Source: Aquimarina sp. AU474
GTDB taxonomy: Bacteria; Bacteroidota; Bacteroidia; Flavobacteriales; Flavobacteriaceae
Length of the DNA stretch: 64,000 bases
NCBI RefSeq assembly: GCF_900312815.1
Contig: NZ_OMPE01000008.1
Coordinates: forward strand, 496,001 to 560,000
Reading direction: 5' to 3'
In this document: positions 55,680 to 63,566 of the stretch, piece by piece
How positions within the stretch are numbered: position 1 is the first letter of the stretch
Layout of the letters: each line of letters begins with the position of its first letter
Notes under the pieces: model-generated
Seen by the model: only the letters and a program-made list of their open reading frames with translations
The model's database searches: none
What the model was told of the DNA's origin: nothing
Made by a program: the position numbers and the translations under genes

Positions 55680-56687
55680 TTAAAAACCTTCTAATACAAT
55701 TTTACCTTTGGCTTTGCGTGATTCTAGGAATGCATGAGCTCTTCTAATATTTGTAGCGTTTATCCCTCCAAAATTTTCGTCTATTGTAGTTTTTATGGTT
55801 CCTTGATCGATCATATCAGATACCTCATTGAGTATATTATGCTGTTCTATCATATCCTCTGTCTGAAACATAGACCTAGTAAACATCAATTCTATATGCG
55901 TAGAAACGGCTTTTGCTTTAAAAGGCATTACATTTAACTCTTTTGGATCATCAATAAAACCAAATTTACCTTGCGGTTTAATCACTTTAACAATCTCATC
56001 AATATGTTGATCTGTAGCATTTAGGCTAATCACATAGTCAACTTCTGCCAAGTTTTGTTTGCTAAACTCATCACTTAGTTTGTTTCTATGATTAATAACA
56101 TGATCCACACCCAAATCTCTTAACCATGTAGTGGTTTCGTCTCGTGATGCGGTACCAATAATAGTAAGCTGTGTTAATTGTTTTACCAGTTGCACTAAAA
56201 TAGATCCAACACCTCCGGCAGCACCAATAACCAAAATACTTTTATCACTATTATTCTTATCTACTTGTATTCTATCAAAGAGTAACTCCCAGGCGGTAAG
56301 AGATGTTAATGGCAATGCCGCAGCATCCGCATAGGATAAACTCTTAGGTTTTTTACCCACTATCCTTTCATCAACTAATTGAAATTGCGAATAACTCCCT
56401 TGGCGCGTAAAATCTCCAGCATACCATACTTCGTCTCCTAAATTAAACAAAGTAACATCCTCTCCTACTTCTTTTACTATACCTGTGGCATCCCAACCTA
56501 TAATCTTCCATTGGTCATTTTCTGGTTTCATACCTTGACGCACTTTGTAATCGGCAGGATTTATAGAGATTGCTTTAATCTCTACCAATATATCCCTGCC
56601 TTTGGCCTGCGGCGTTTCTAACTCAATATCCTGTAATGATTTTTCATTATCTACTGGCAGGTTTTCTTTATATCCTATTGCTTTCAT
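55680..56687 (-). CDS. Zinc-type alcohol dehydrogenase family/quinone oxidoreductase
   Basis: 335 residues from the ATG at 56687 (MKAIGYKENLPV); a TTG ten codons upstream is unlikely. MDR-fold: SINPADYKVRQGM, then GWDATGIVKEVGEDVT, and the nucleotide-binding VIGAAGGVGSILVQLVKQ (about 148-165). There is no full zinc-ligand set in the catalytic site, which fits the quinone-oxidoreductase-like branch. It uses NAD(P)H to reduce quinones or enals. It follows the quinol monooxygenase gene by 26 bases, with a divergent AraC regulator. Confidence 0.88.
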   Translation of the reverse strand: MKAIGYKENLPVDNEKSLQDIELETPQAKGRDILVEIKAISINPADYKVRQGMKPENDQWKIIGWDATGIVKEVGEDVTLFNLGDEVWYAGDFTRQGSYSQFQLVDERIVGKKPKSLSYADAAALPLTSLTAWELLFDRIQVDKNNSDKSILVIGAAGGVGSILVQLVKQLTQLTIIGTASRDETTTWLRDLGVDHVINHRNKLSDEFSKQNLAEVDYVISLNATDQHIDEIVKVIKPQGKFGFIDDPKELNVMPFKAKAVSTHIELMFTRSMFQTEDMIEQHNILNEVSDMIDQGTIKTTIDENFGGINATNIRRAHAFLESRKAKGKIVLEGF

Positions 56688-56713
56688 ATCGCTTTTATTT
56701 TGGATATTAAGTA

Positions 56714-57007
56714 TCAACCTATTACTGTCATTTCATTTAATACAAACTCCTCTACTGCCCCTTCGGTGGCTTTCATATATTGAGCTAAATGATCGTTATT
56801 CATATGTGCTTGCCAAAGCTCACGGCTTTCCCAATTTTCATAAAATAAAAATAAGTTTTTGTTGTCATTATCTTGATGTAAATCATAATTAATACATCCC
56901 TTTTCTGCTCTGGTTATGTCAATTAATTTCACTAATTCTGATTGTACCAGATCTCTTTTTTCTTCTTTGACTAAAATTCTAGCCACAATGGTAAGTTGAT
57001 TACTCAT
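56714..57007 (-). CDS. Putative quinol monooxygenase (ABM domain)
   Basis: 97 residues forming one antibiotic-biosynthesis-monooxygenase domain: LTIVARILVKEEKRDLVQ at the start, then GCINYDLHQDNDNKNLFLFYENWES and HMNDDHLAQYM, all typical of YgiN-like proteins. Members oxidise quinols without cofactor, and some bind haem. It is the first gene of a two-gene operon with the quinone oxidoreductase; the divergent AraC regulator probably controls both. Confidence 0.88.
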   Translation of the reverse strand: MSNQLTIVARILVKEEKRDLVQSELVKLIDITRAEKGCINYDLHQDNDNKNLFLFYENWESRELWQAHMNNDHLAQYMKATEGAVEEFVLNEMTVIG

Positions 57008-57150
57008 ATCTGTTTTGTTTTATGTTATTTTATTGTCTAATACAACAAAGATAGATAGGAACCTGAGCCAAATAATGTATAAAAAATGGAGATTTATGTA
57101 TTTTAAAAGGTTAGATAAGTCATCAATGTCGATTATTGTATGGTTTTTTC

Positions 57151-57158
57151 TAATTTTG
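57151..57158 (+). promoter_or_regulatory. Putative -7 promoter box for AraC regulator
   Basis: TAATTTTG matches the TAnnTTTG consensus and lies 18 bases before the ATG at 57177. The -33 element is not clear. Confidence 0.4.
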
Positions 57159-57176
57159 CATTAAATCATACCAAAT

Positions 57177-58055
57177 ATGCAAGTATTAGAAGCGTATAAA
57201 CCTTTTGAAATACAAGAATTAGAATTATCTGAGTGGAAACAACGGCCAGTCAAAAATAGTTTCTTTGAATTGGTTTTGATCAAAGGAGGTGAAGGAACAC
57301 AGTGTATTAACTATAATGATTATCCGTATCATAAGAACAGTATTTTTTTATTACCACCCTTAAAATGTCATTCCTTTAATATTAAAACACCATCAAAATT
57401 CGTTTTTTTAAAATTTACCGATACGTTCTTTAAAAATACCAATAGAGTATCAATAGACAGAAATGAGTGGTTTAAAGAAGCTTCATATATACTTTCTAAT
57501 TACAACCAATTACCCGGTGATATTATTAAGAGTGATATTGACAGACAACATCTAGACAGATTGATTGCTATGATACTACAAGAATCGAGAAATTATGGAG
57601 AAGAATCTATTTCACTCATTAGAAGTTTAATGACTAGTATTATGGAGATTCTGATTAGAAATATCAAGAAAGGAGATTTTCATGAAGTTGCTCGAATCAA
57701 TACCGATGACAGAATAACAAGAATGTTGACTTATATAAATGAACATATTGATAAACCTGACCATCTTAAAATAGAACATCTTGCGGAGACTTTTTTAATG
57801 TCACCCACCTATGTGAGCGAGTTTTTTAGAAAACAGGTAAATATGCCCCTGCGAGAATATATTATCAAAACAAAACTGAGACTAGTTGAGATCAGGTTAC
57901 TTAATTCAGATTATACGCTAACGGAAATAGCGGATGATTTGGGGTTTACAGATGTAAGTCATCTTTCAAAAACATTTAAACGATATGCAGGTATGTCTAT
58001 ACGAGAGTTTAAAAACAAAGGAGAATATATGCTCCTAAAAAGGAGTGCTTGTTGA
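57177..58055 (+). CDS. AraC-family transcriptional regulator
   Basis: 292 residues. A cupin-like N-terminal sensor domain (about 20-100, LIKGGEGTQCINYNDYPYHKNSIFLLPP) is joined to a C-terminal AraC domain (about 185-285) with LAETFLMSPTYVSEFFRK and IADDLGFTDVSHLSKTFKRY. It is soluble, unlike the regulators at 8291 and 21166. It is divergent from the quinol monooxygenase/quinone reductase operon, the likely target. Confidence 0.9.
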   Translation: MQVLEAYKPFEIQELELSEWKQRPVKNSFFELVLIKGGEGTQCINYNDYPYHKNSIFLLPPLKCHSFNIKTPSKFVFLKFTDTFFKNTNRVSIDRNEWFKEASYILSNYNQLPGDIIKSDIDRQHLDRLIAMILQESRNYGEESISLIRSLMTSIMEILIRNIKKGDFHEVARINTDDRITRMLTYINEHIDKPDHLKIEHLAETFLMSPTYVSEFFRKQVNMPLREYIIKTKLRLVEIRLLNSDYTLTEIADDLGFTDVSHLSKTFKRYAGMSIREFKNKGEYMLLKRSAC

Positions 58056-58102
58056 TACTACACTTGTTGTAAATTACTTCAACAAACGAAAATCTATTAC
58101 AT

Positions 58103-58130
58103 AAAAAAAACCCATCCTGAGATGGGCTTT
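58103..58130. terminator. Bidirectional intrinsic terminator
   Basis: CCCATC (58111-58116) and GATGGG (58121-58126) form a stem with loop CTGA, flanked by a run of eight A on the left and CTTTT on the right. It separates the convergent AraC and cold-shock genes. Confidence 0.75.
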
Positions 58131-58157
58131 TACTAAACTATAAAATATATTTATATA

Positions 58158-58349
58158 TTAAATAACTTTCACGTTCACGGCATTTAATCCTTTTCTACCT
58201 TCTTTTAGATCAAACTCAACTGCATCGCCTTCACGAATTTCATCTATTAATCCAGAAATGTGGACAAAATGTTCTTTGTTAGTACTTTCTTCAGTGATAA
58301 AACCGAAACCTTTGGCGTCATTGAAGAATTTTACTGTTCCTTTACTCAT
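58158..58349 (-). CDS. cspA: Cold-shock domain protein
   Basis: 63 residues, a single cold-shock domain. RNP1 is KGFGFIT (about 14-20) and RNP2 is HFVHIS (about 27-32); it starts with the usual MSKGTVKFFND. The protein binds single-stranded RNA/DNA and melts RNA structure. The family symbol cspA is used loosely; which paralogue it is cannot be told. The gene is monocistronic with a terminator beyond its 3' end. Confidence 0.95.
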   Translation of the reverse strand: MSKGTVKFFNDAKGFGFITEESTNKEHFVHISGLIDEIREGDAVEFDLKEGRKGLNAVNVKVI

Positions 58350-58473
58350 TGTAATGTAATTAAAATTATTATTACTTAAAGCTATCCAAATATGATGCCA
58401 TAAATTTTATTTCAATCTTTTGTAATGTATTGCTGTATAAATTATTAGAAGGCATTATATAAACTATTAAATT

Positions 58474-58508
58474 AAAAAAAGAGCTTTTCCTTACAGAAAA
58501 ACCCTTTT
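58474..58508 (-). terminator. Weak candidate terminator after SnoaL-like gene
   Basis: AAAAAGAGCTTTTC and GAAAAACCCTTTT can pair imperfectly and are flanked by A/T runs. The site lies about 40 bases beyond the stop codon of the minus-strand gene at 58549. Confidence 0.4.
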
Positions 58509-58548
58509 AATATATGACTGTTCTAAATGAACAGAAGTATCTAGTATC

Positions 58549-59439
58549 TTAGTTCGGGAAATTATATTTTCCGTTGGTATTTTTCCATTCTGATTTTGCA
58601 ATTATTGTTTCTACAACATCCCAGTGTTCTACAATTTTACCGTTATCCACTCTAAATAAATCGTAATATGATGTAGGTTGATCAGCAAAAGTTCCTTCAC
58701 TTATAACTAAAACGAAATTTCCTTCACCTAATACTTTATGAATCTTTGTATACACCATAGATATCCCTTGTTTCGCCATTCCTTCTAAAGCTTTACCTAA
58801 ACCAGATAGACCATCGGCAATTACGGGGTTATGCTGGGTATAGTTATCTCCCTCAATATAATTTCCGATTTTATCCATTTCTCCCTTCATCAAAATACTG
58901 GATACAAAATCATTCACCAGCGCTTTATTAGATATCGTTTTATCGAGATCTGTAGCTTTTATAGGGCCATCGGTCTGTGTATGTCCACTTGGATTTACAG
59001 GAGCTAAATCAATTAGATTATCCCAATGTTCTACTATTTTACCATTCTCGAATCTAAACACGTCAAATCCAATTTTGGGGCCAAAAAAATCATATATAGT
59101 ATGTGTAAACACATATTCACCATCTTGATATGATCGTATTACATTAGCTTTAAATCCACTTTTTGGAGCATTTTGTAATAAGGCACCAAATCCAGCTAAC
59201 CCATCTCCTACTGCCAAGTTGTGTTGTATGTATTTGTTAGGATTGATATAGCCAACAGGTTTTTGATCTCCTGTTTCTAAACTAGTTAATAATGCTACCG
59301 CTTTTTCTTTGTTTGATAGTTCCATTGTTGTTTCTTGTTTTTGTGTGTCAATACTGACTCCTTCTTTCTTTTTTTCTGTTTTACAAGAGGTAAAAAGTAA
59401 ACTTAGTACCGCAAATGATATACTTATTTTATGTATCAT
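58549..59439 (-). CDS. Lipoprotein with two tandem SnoaL/NTF2-like domains
   Basis: 296 residues. The lipobox is at Cys19 (LLFTSC). Two copies of the SnoaL-like fold follow. The first (about 45-150) has YIQHNLAVGDGLAGFGALL and FDVFRFENGKIVEHWDNL; the second (about 165-285) has YTQHNPVIADGLSGLGKAL and YDLFRVDNGKIVEHWDVV. The parallel motifs show an internal duplication. Such pockets bind small hydrophobic molecules or act as hydrolases/isomerases. It is upstream of an AraC regulator on the same strand (divided by 97 bases). Confidence 0.85.
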   Translation of the reverse strand: MIHKISISFAVLSLLFTSCKTEKKKEGVSIDTQKQETTMELSNKEKAVALLTSLETGDQKPVGYINPNKYIQHNLAVGDGLAGFGALLQNAPKSGFKANVIRSYQDGEYVFTHTIYDFFGPKIGFDVFRFENGKIVEHWDNLIDLAPVNPSGHTQTDGPIKATDLDKTISNKALVNDFVSSILMKGEMDKIGNYIEGDNYTQHNPVIADGLSGLGKALEGMAKQGISMVYTKIHKVLGEGNFVLVISEGTFADQPTSYYDLFRVDNGKIVEHWDVVETIIAKSEWKNTNGKYNFPN

Positions 59440-59536
59440 ATCTATAGTTTATAATGTTATTACAAAGCTATGGACAAGGAAGAATGTGATAAAGGTTAAA
59501 GAGAAGATAAAAATGGTTAAAGTCGAACCTAATTAC

Positions 59537-60418
59537 TTAATAAGATCGCTTTTTGAATGCATTTGGGGTTAAATTAGTGAATTTTTTAAAATACTTCACA
59601 AAATTAGTAGGCTCATTAAACCCCATTTGAAATGCCAATTCATTACTTTTTACTGTAGAATTTACCAACCTACGTTTTGCCTCTAGAATAACAAACTCAT
59701 CTATAAAACTCTTTGCTGTACTATCTACAATTTCTTTACAGATGGTGTTTAGGTGTTTGTACGTAATATACATTTCTTTGGCATAGAAATCGGCGTTTCT
59801 ACTGGTTACAAAATATTGTTCGACCAATGATTTAAATTCTAAAAATGAAGCTAGTTTATCCGATTCCTTAAGATGAAAGGTTTGGTATTGTTTAAGTTGC
59901 TCTAATTTGGAAAAGATAACCGTGTATATAGAATCTATGATGTTCTTTTTATTAAACTCTCCTTTCTCTTTGTAAAATTCATCATAAAAAAGATCTATAT
60001 AAGTAGTTACGTTTGAACTTAAGGGAATTTGAATTATTGGAGAGAATAAATGAGAAGTAAACAAACGGATTACTGCATTTTTAGGTAGTTTGTTGAGTTG
60101 TGATTTAAAGTATTCTTCGGTAAAAAGAATAACAAATCCTTTTACGTTTTCTTCAAATCTAAATGCATTTATTTGTCCTTTTGCTAGATATAGTAATGTA
60201 TTTGCTCGTACTGGGTGCCATACAAAATCAACCAAATGCTCTGTTTCTCCTTGTGTATAAAACACCAGCATATAAAAATCTAACTGGTGTGCTTTTTCTG
60301 GATAGTGATCTAAATCATGTTTTCTACGAAAAATGCTCTCTATAGTTATGATCTCTATACCTTCAATTATATTTGATTCATTAGATTCAAAATGTATGTA
60401 CGGTATTTTTTGAGACAT
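59537..60418 (-). CDS. AraC-family transcriptional regulator
   Basis: 293 residues. A cupin-like N-terminal region (about 30-130, LDFYMLVFYTQGETEHLVDF and LYLAKGQINAFRF) and an AraC C-terminal domain (about 190-290) with FYAKEMYITYKHLNTICKEI and LAFQMGFNEPTNFVKYFKKF. It is a soluble regulator, and the SnoaL-like lipoprotein gene downstream on the same strand is a plausible target. Confidence 0.88.
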   Translation of the reverse strand: MSQKIPYIHFESNESNIIEGIEIITIESIFRRKHDLDHYPEKAHQLDFYMLVFYTQGETEHLVDFVWHPVRANTLLYLAKGQINAFRFEENVKGFVILFTEEYFKSQLNKLPKNAVIRLFTSHLFSPIIQIPLSSNVTTYIDLFYDEFYKEKGEFNKKNIIDSIYTVIFSKLEQLKQYQTFHLKESDKLASFLEFKSLVEQYFVTSRNADFYAKEMYITYKHLNTICKEIVDSTAKSFIDEFVILEAKRRLVNSTVKSNELAFQMGFNEPTNFVKYFKKFTNLTPNAFKKRSY

Positions 60419-60481
60419 TATATAGAAGAATAATTACGGAACTCCTTAAATATATGAATAATCACCAGTAAAGCAGGAGGA

Positions 60482-61201
60482 TTAAGATTTATTAAAATTA
60501 GAAATCTTATCTAAAACGTCTTTTCTATATGATTTTCCGATTGGTAATTTGGTTTCATTTTGTAAAATGATCTGGTTTCCGTCAATCAATTTCAAGTGAT
60601 CAAAATTAATAACAAAGGACTTATGGATTCGCAAAAACGAATCAGGTATTTTGCTCAAAAAATCAGATAAAGTCTGTGGTGTTAGCACCATATTATCGGT
60701 ATATATCTTAATATAATTGCCGTAAGCTTCTACATAAAATATATCGTCGAAATTAAGTTTGAGTATTTTTTTATCGCTTTTGATAAAAATCGATTTTATA
60801 ACTTCTTTTTCTTCTATTGTAGTGATTTCTTGCCGCACTACTTCTTTATTTTGCTGTACTTTTAATACTGCTTGTATAAAACGTTCTAAAGAAAAAGGCT
60901 TCAATAGATAATCTGTAACAGATAATGCAAATCCCTCTACAGCATGTTCTGGATACGCCGTGGTTATGATTACATTGGGTTTGGTTTGTAGTGTTTTTAA
61001 TAAACTTAGACCCGATAATTTTGGCATATTAATATCCAAAAACAATATATCAACAGTTTCTTTTTGTAATATCTCCATCACCTCAAAAGCATTTTTACAA
61101 GAAGCTACTAACTCCAGGTTTGGGATAGATTGAATATAGTTTTCTAAAATCTGACGTGCAATAGGCTCATCATCTGCAATAATACATTGTAATATGCTCA
61201 T
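60482..61201 (-). CDS. LytTR-family response regulator
   Basis: 239 residues from the ATG at 61201; a TTG four codons upstream is less likely because it would overlap the kinase stop. The receiver domain has IIADDEPIA, the phospho-acceptor in ILFLDINMPKLSG and ITTAYPEHAVEGF. The LytTR domain shows IFYVEAYGNYIKIYT and FLRIHKSFVINFDHL. It starts one base after the kinase stop codon and is its partner. Confidence 0.92.
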   Translation of the reverse strand: MSILQCIIADDEPIARQILENYIQSIPNLELVASCKNAFEVMEILQKETVDILFLDINMPKLSGLSLLKTLQTKPNVIITTAYPEHAVEGFALSVTDYLLKPFSLERFIQAVLKVQQNKEVVRQEITTIEEKEVIKSIFIKSDKKILKLNFDDIFYVEAYGNYIKIYTDNMVLTPQTLSDFLSKIPDSFLRIHKSFVINFDHLKLIDGNQIILQNETKLPIGKSYRKDVLDKISNFNKS

Positions 61202-61202
61202 A

Positions 61203-62180
61203 TTATAAATCAAGTATTAATTCAACACTATATAAAAGATCACTTTTATCAATATGCAGCGAGTGCTTTGCTGAATACATTAGGTCAAGTCGTTTTTTTG
61301 CATTTTTTAACCCAATTCCACTTTTACCTTTCTCCATATTTTCTTCACTCACATTGATGTTATCAATAGTATTTTCACATTTAAAAATGAGTTTCTCATT
61401 TTCTTCCTGGATCGAAACAAAAACCCTCCCCTTCTTATCTTCACTATTGCTTAAATGTTTAAAGGCGTTCTCAACAAAAACAATAAATAACATAGGTGCT
61501 ATATTTTTTGAACTCAGATTGCCTTTTTTTACAAATTGAATATCCGTTTGGTCCTCTAATCGAATTCTCTCTAGGGATATATAGTTTTCCAAATATGTAA
61601 TTTCTTTTTCTAAAGGAACAAATGTTTCTTTGGTTTCATATAGACTATACCGCAACAAATCTGATAACTTAAGCATCAAATCAGGTAGCTTGTTGGACTT
61701 TACAACAGATAATCCATACAAATTATTAAGTGTATTAAATAAAAAATGTGGATTGAGTTGAGCTTTTAATAATTTTAATTCTGCATTCTTTTCTTCTTGT
61801 CTACGAATAAAACTATCTCTTGCCAGTTTTAAGGCTGTACCAAAGAGTAAAATAAGTATGATCCCACCAAAAACATTAAGAACCATCCCCCATTTAAAAT
61901 TTTTAAAGAAATTACTTAATAATAATACTCCGAGAAAAGTAAAAGTCGCAGCATTTAAGCAAAACAAAATTATCCCTTTGGTTGGTTTATTCTTAAAAAA
62001 CAAGGGAAGTACCCTAAGATTACTTATATATATTGGCGGAATCATAAATGCTATAATCGCCAAAGAAGTAGTTAATCTGTTTTCTGCTTGAATAACCATA
62101 GTGAAGATTAACAACACAAAAATCCAAATACTAATGTTTTGAATCAATTTATTATCTATCCAAGAGTCTAATTTTGACAT
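61203..62180 (-). CDS. LytS/YehU-type sensor histidine kinase
   Basis: 325 residues from the ATG at 62180 (MSKLDSWIDNKL). About four membrane helices (12-125) precede the His_kinase motif NPHFLFNTLN and the ATPase region IVFVENAFKHLSN and IGLKNAKKRLDL. It pairs with the regulator at 60482 and is divergent from the ABC exporter operon at 62399-64000, a candidate target in the style of LytTR-controlled exporters. Confidence 0.92.
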   Translation of the reverse strand: MSKLDSWIDNKLIQNISIWIFVLLIFTMVIQAENRLTTSLAIIAFMIPPIYISNLRVLPLFFKNKPTKGIILFCLNAATFTFLGVLLLSNFFKNFKWGMVLNVFGGIILILLFGTALKLARDSFIRRQEEKNAELKLLKAQLNPHFLFNTLNNLYGLSVVKSNKLPDLMLKLSDLLRYSLYETKETFVPLEKEITYLENYISLERIRLEDQTDIQFVKKGNLSSKNIAPMLFIVFVENAFKHLSNSEDKKGRVFVSIQEENEKLIFKCENTIDNINVSEENMEKGKSGIGLKNAKKRLDLMYSAKHSLHIDKSDLLYSVELILDL

Positions 62181-62398
62181 TCTATTCAATTAAAATTATA
62201 ATCAAAGATAGATTTTGCTTGCAATAACTTAGTTTTTTTATGATGAAAGATATAAGTTCTTGTTTAAACGGTTCTTTTTTCATGATGACCTAGCCCTTTC
62301 CTATTATCACGTATTCTAACCTATTGATCATTCTTTTTTTACTCCGTCGATATTATAAAAGACTTTTGATGTATTCATAACCAAAAAACTCTTTAATA

Positions 62399-62533
62399 AT
62401 GAAATTACTAGTGATATTAATAACCATGTTAACCTGTACGATTCAAAAGAATATAGCTACACTTTATCAAACAGATTATAAAGTCGATATAGAATGTGTT
62501 GAAAAAATAGAGAGTACTCTACATCACAAATAA
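62399..62533 (+). CDS. Very small exported peptide ORF (44 residues)
   Basis: 44 residues. MKLLVILITMLTCTIQ looks like a signal or lipoprotein-type N-terminus (Cys13), followed by KNIATLYQTDYKVDIECVEKIESTLHHK. No family is recognised. It lies 35 bases before the ABC ATPase in the same direction, and it is divergent from the LytS/LytTR pair. It could be a leader of the exporter operon, a small structural subunit, or an exported signal. It may also be spurious. Confidence 0.4.
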   Translation: MKLLVILITMLTCTIQKNIATLYQTDYKVDIECVEKIESTLHHK

Positions 62534-62568
62534 TATCAATGCATCTATTGTAACATTAAATAATACAA

Positions 62569-63432
62569 ATGAAATTAGAAATACAAAATGTATCAAAAAG
62601 ATACCAAAGAAATAGATATGGTTTGAAAGATTTTTCAATCACCATAGAAAAGGGAATTCTAGGCTTATTAGGTCCAAACGGAGCAGGAAAATCAACTTTA
62701 CTTAAAATGATAGCAACGGTAAACAAACCCAGTGATGGCATCATAAGTTTAAACAAAAATAATATTGCAAAAGACGCTAATTATATGCGAAAACAGTTAG
62801 GGTTCTTGCCTCAAGATTTTGGTGTATACCCTAACCTAAATGCTTATGAGTTTTTAGAATACATGGCAGCCATGAAAGGAATCGGTGGACCAAATCTTAA
62901 ACCCAGGATACATCAACTGCTAGAAGGTTTAAATCTCATTGATACCGCTAAAAAACCAATTGGCACCTACTCTGGCGGAATGAAGCAACGTATTGGTATA
63001 GCACAAGCATTACTCAATAGCCCTAAGATTATAATATTTGATGAACCAACTGTTGGTTTGGATCCAGAAGAGCGTGTACGTTTTAGGAATCTAATTTCGG
63101 ATTTGGCGAATGATTGTATCGTAATCCTTTCTTCACATATTGTTTCGGATATAGATACCATAGCAGATCAAGTAGCAGTTATGAAAAATGGAACCTTAAT
63201 TACTCATGGTAATCAAGAAAACATTATTAGCAATGTACATGACAAAGTATATGAAACTAGTATCAAAAAAGAAGAGTTAGGCACATTTAAACTAAATCAT
63301 ATAGTCGTAAGCACTTCTAGAAAAAACGAAAACCTCCTAGTACGCTATATCACTACTGCACCCATTGCAAATTCGATACGACAAGTAGCCACATTAGAGG
63401 ATGCGTATTTATACTTAACTAAAAACAATTAA
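62569..63432 (+). CDS. ABC transporter ATP-binding protein
   Basis: 287 residues. Walker A GPNGAGKS (about 38-45), the Q-loop LPQDFG, signature YSGGMKQRIGIAQAL (about 139-153), Walker B IIFDEPTVGLDPEER, and the H-loop SSHIVSDID. The C-terminal ~65 residues are the accessory region of the CcmA/ABC-2 type family. It drives a membrane permease encoded after a small ORF at 63435; the permease begins at 63567. These are exporters in most cases. Confidence 0.92.
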   Translation: MKLEIQNVSKRYQRNRYGLKDFSITIEKGILGLLGPNGAGKSTLLKMIATVNKPSDGIISLNKNNIAKDANYMRKQLGFLPQDFGVYPNLNAYEFLEYMAAMKGIGGPNLKPRIHQLLEGLNLIDTAKKPIGTYSGGMKQRIGIAQALLNSPKIIIFDEPTVGLDPEERVRFRNLISDLANDCIVILSSHIVSDIDTIADQVAVMKNGTLITHGNQENIISNVHDKVYETSIKKEELGTFKLNHIVVSTSRKNENLLVRYITTAPIANSIRQVATLEDAYLYLTKNN

Positions 63433-63434
63433 AC

Positions 63435-63554
63435 ATGAAAAAGTTGCCTAATAAGAAAACCGTATTACAACTATCTGTAGTAACACTAATATTTATAATT
63501 GTCATTCTTGCATTTCTTAAAAAAGTACATATAGGAATCTATAACGCTCATTAA
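63435..63554 (+). CDS. Small single-pass membrane protein (39 residues)
   Basis: 39 residues: a basic N-terminus (MKKLPNKKTV), one strong membrane helix (LSVVTLIFIIVILAFL, about 13-28) and a short basic tail. It starts 2 bases after the ATPase stop and ends 12 bases before the permease start, so it is embedded in the operon and probably real. No family is recognised. It could be a small accessory subunit of the ABC complex. Confidence 0.55.
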   Translation: MKKLPNKKTVLQLSVVTLIFIIVILAFLKKVHIGIYNAH

Positions 63555-63566
63555 CACAGATCAATC

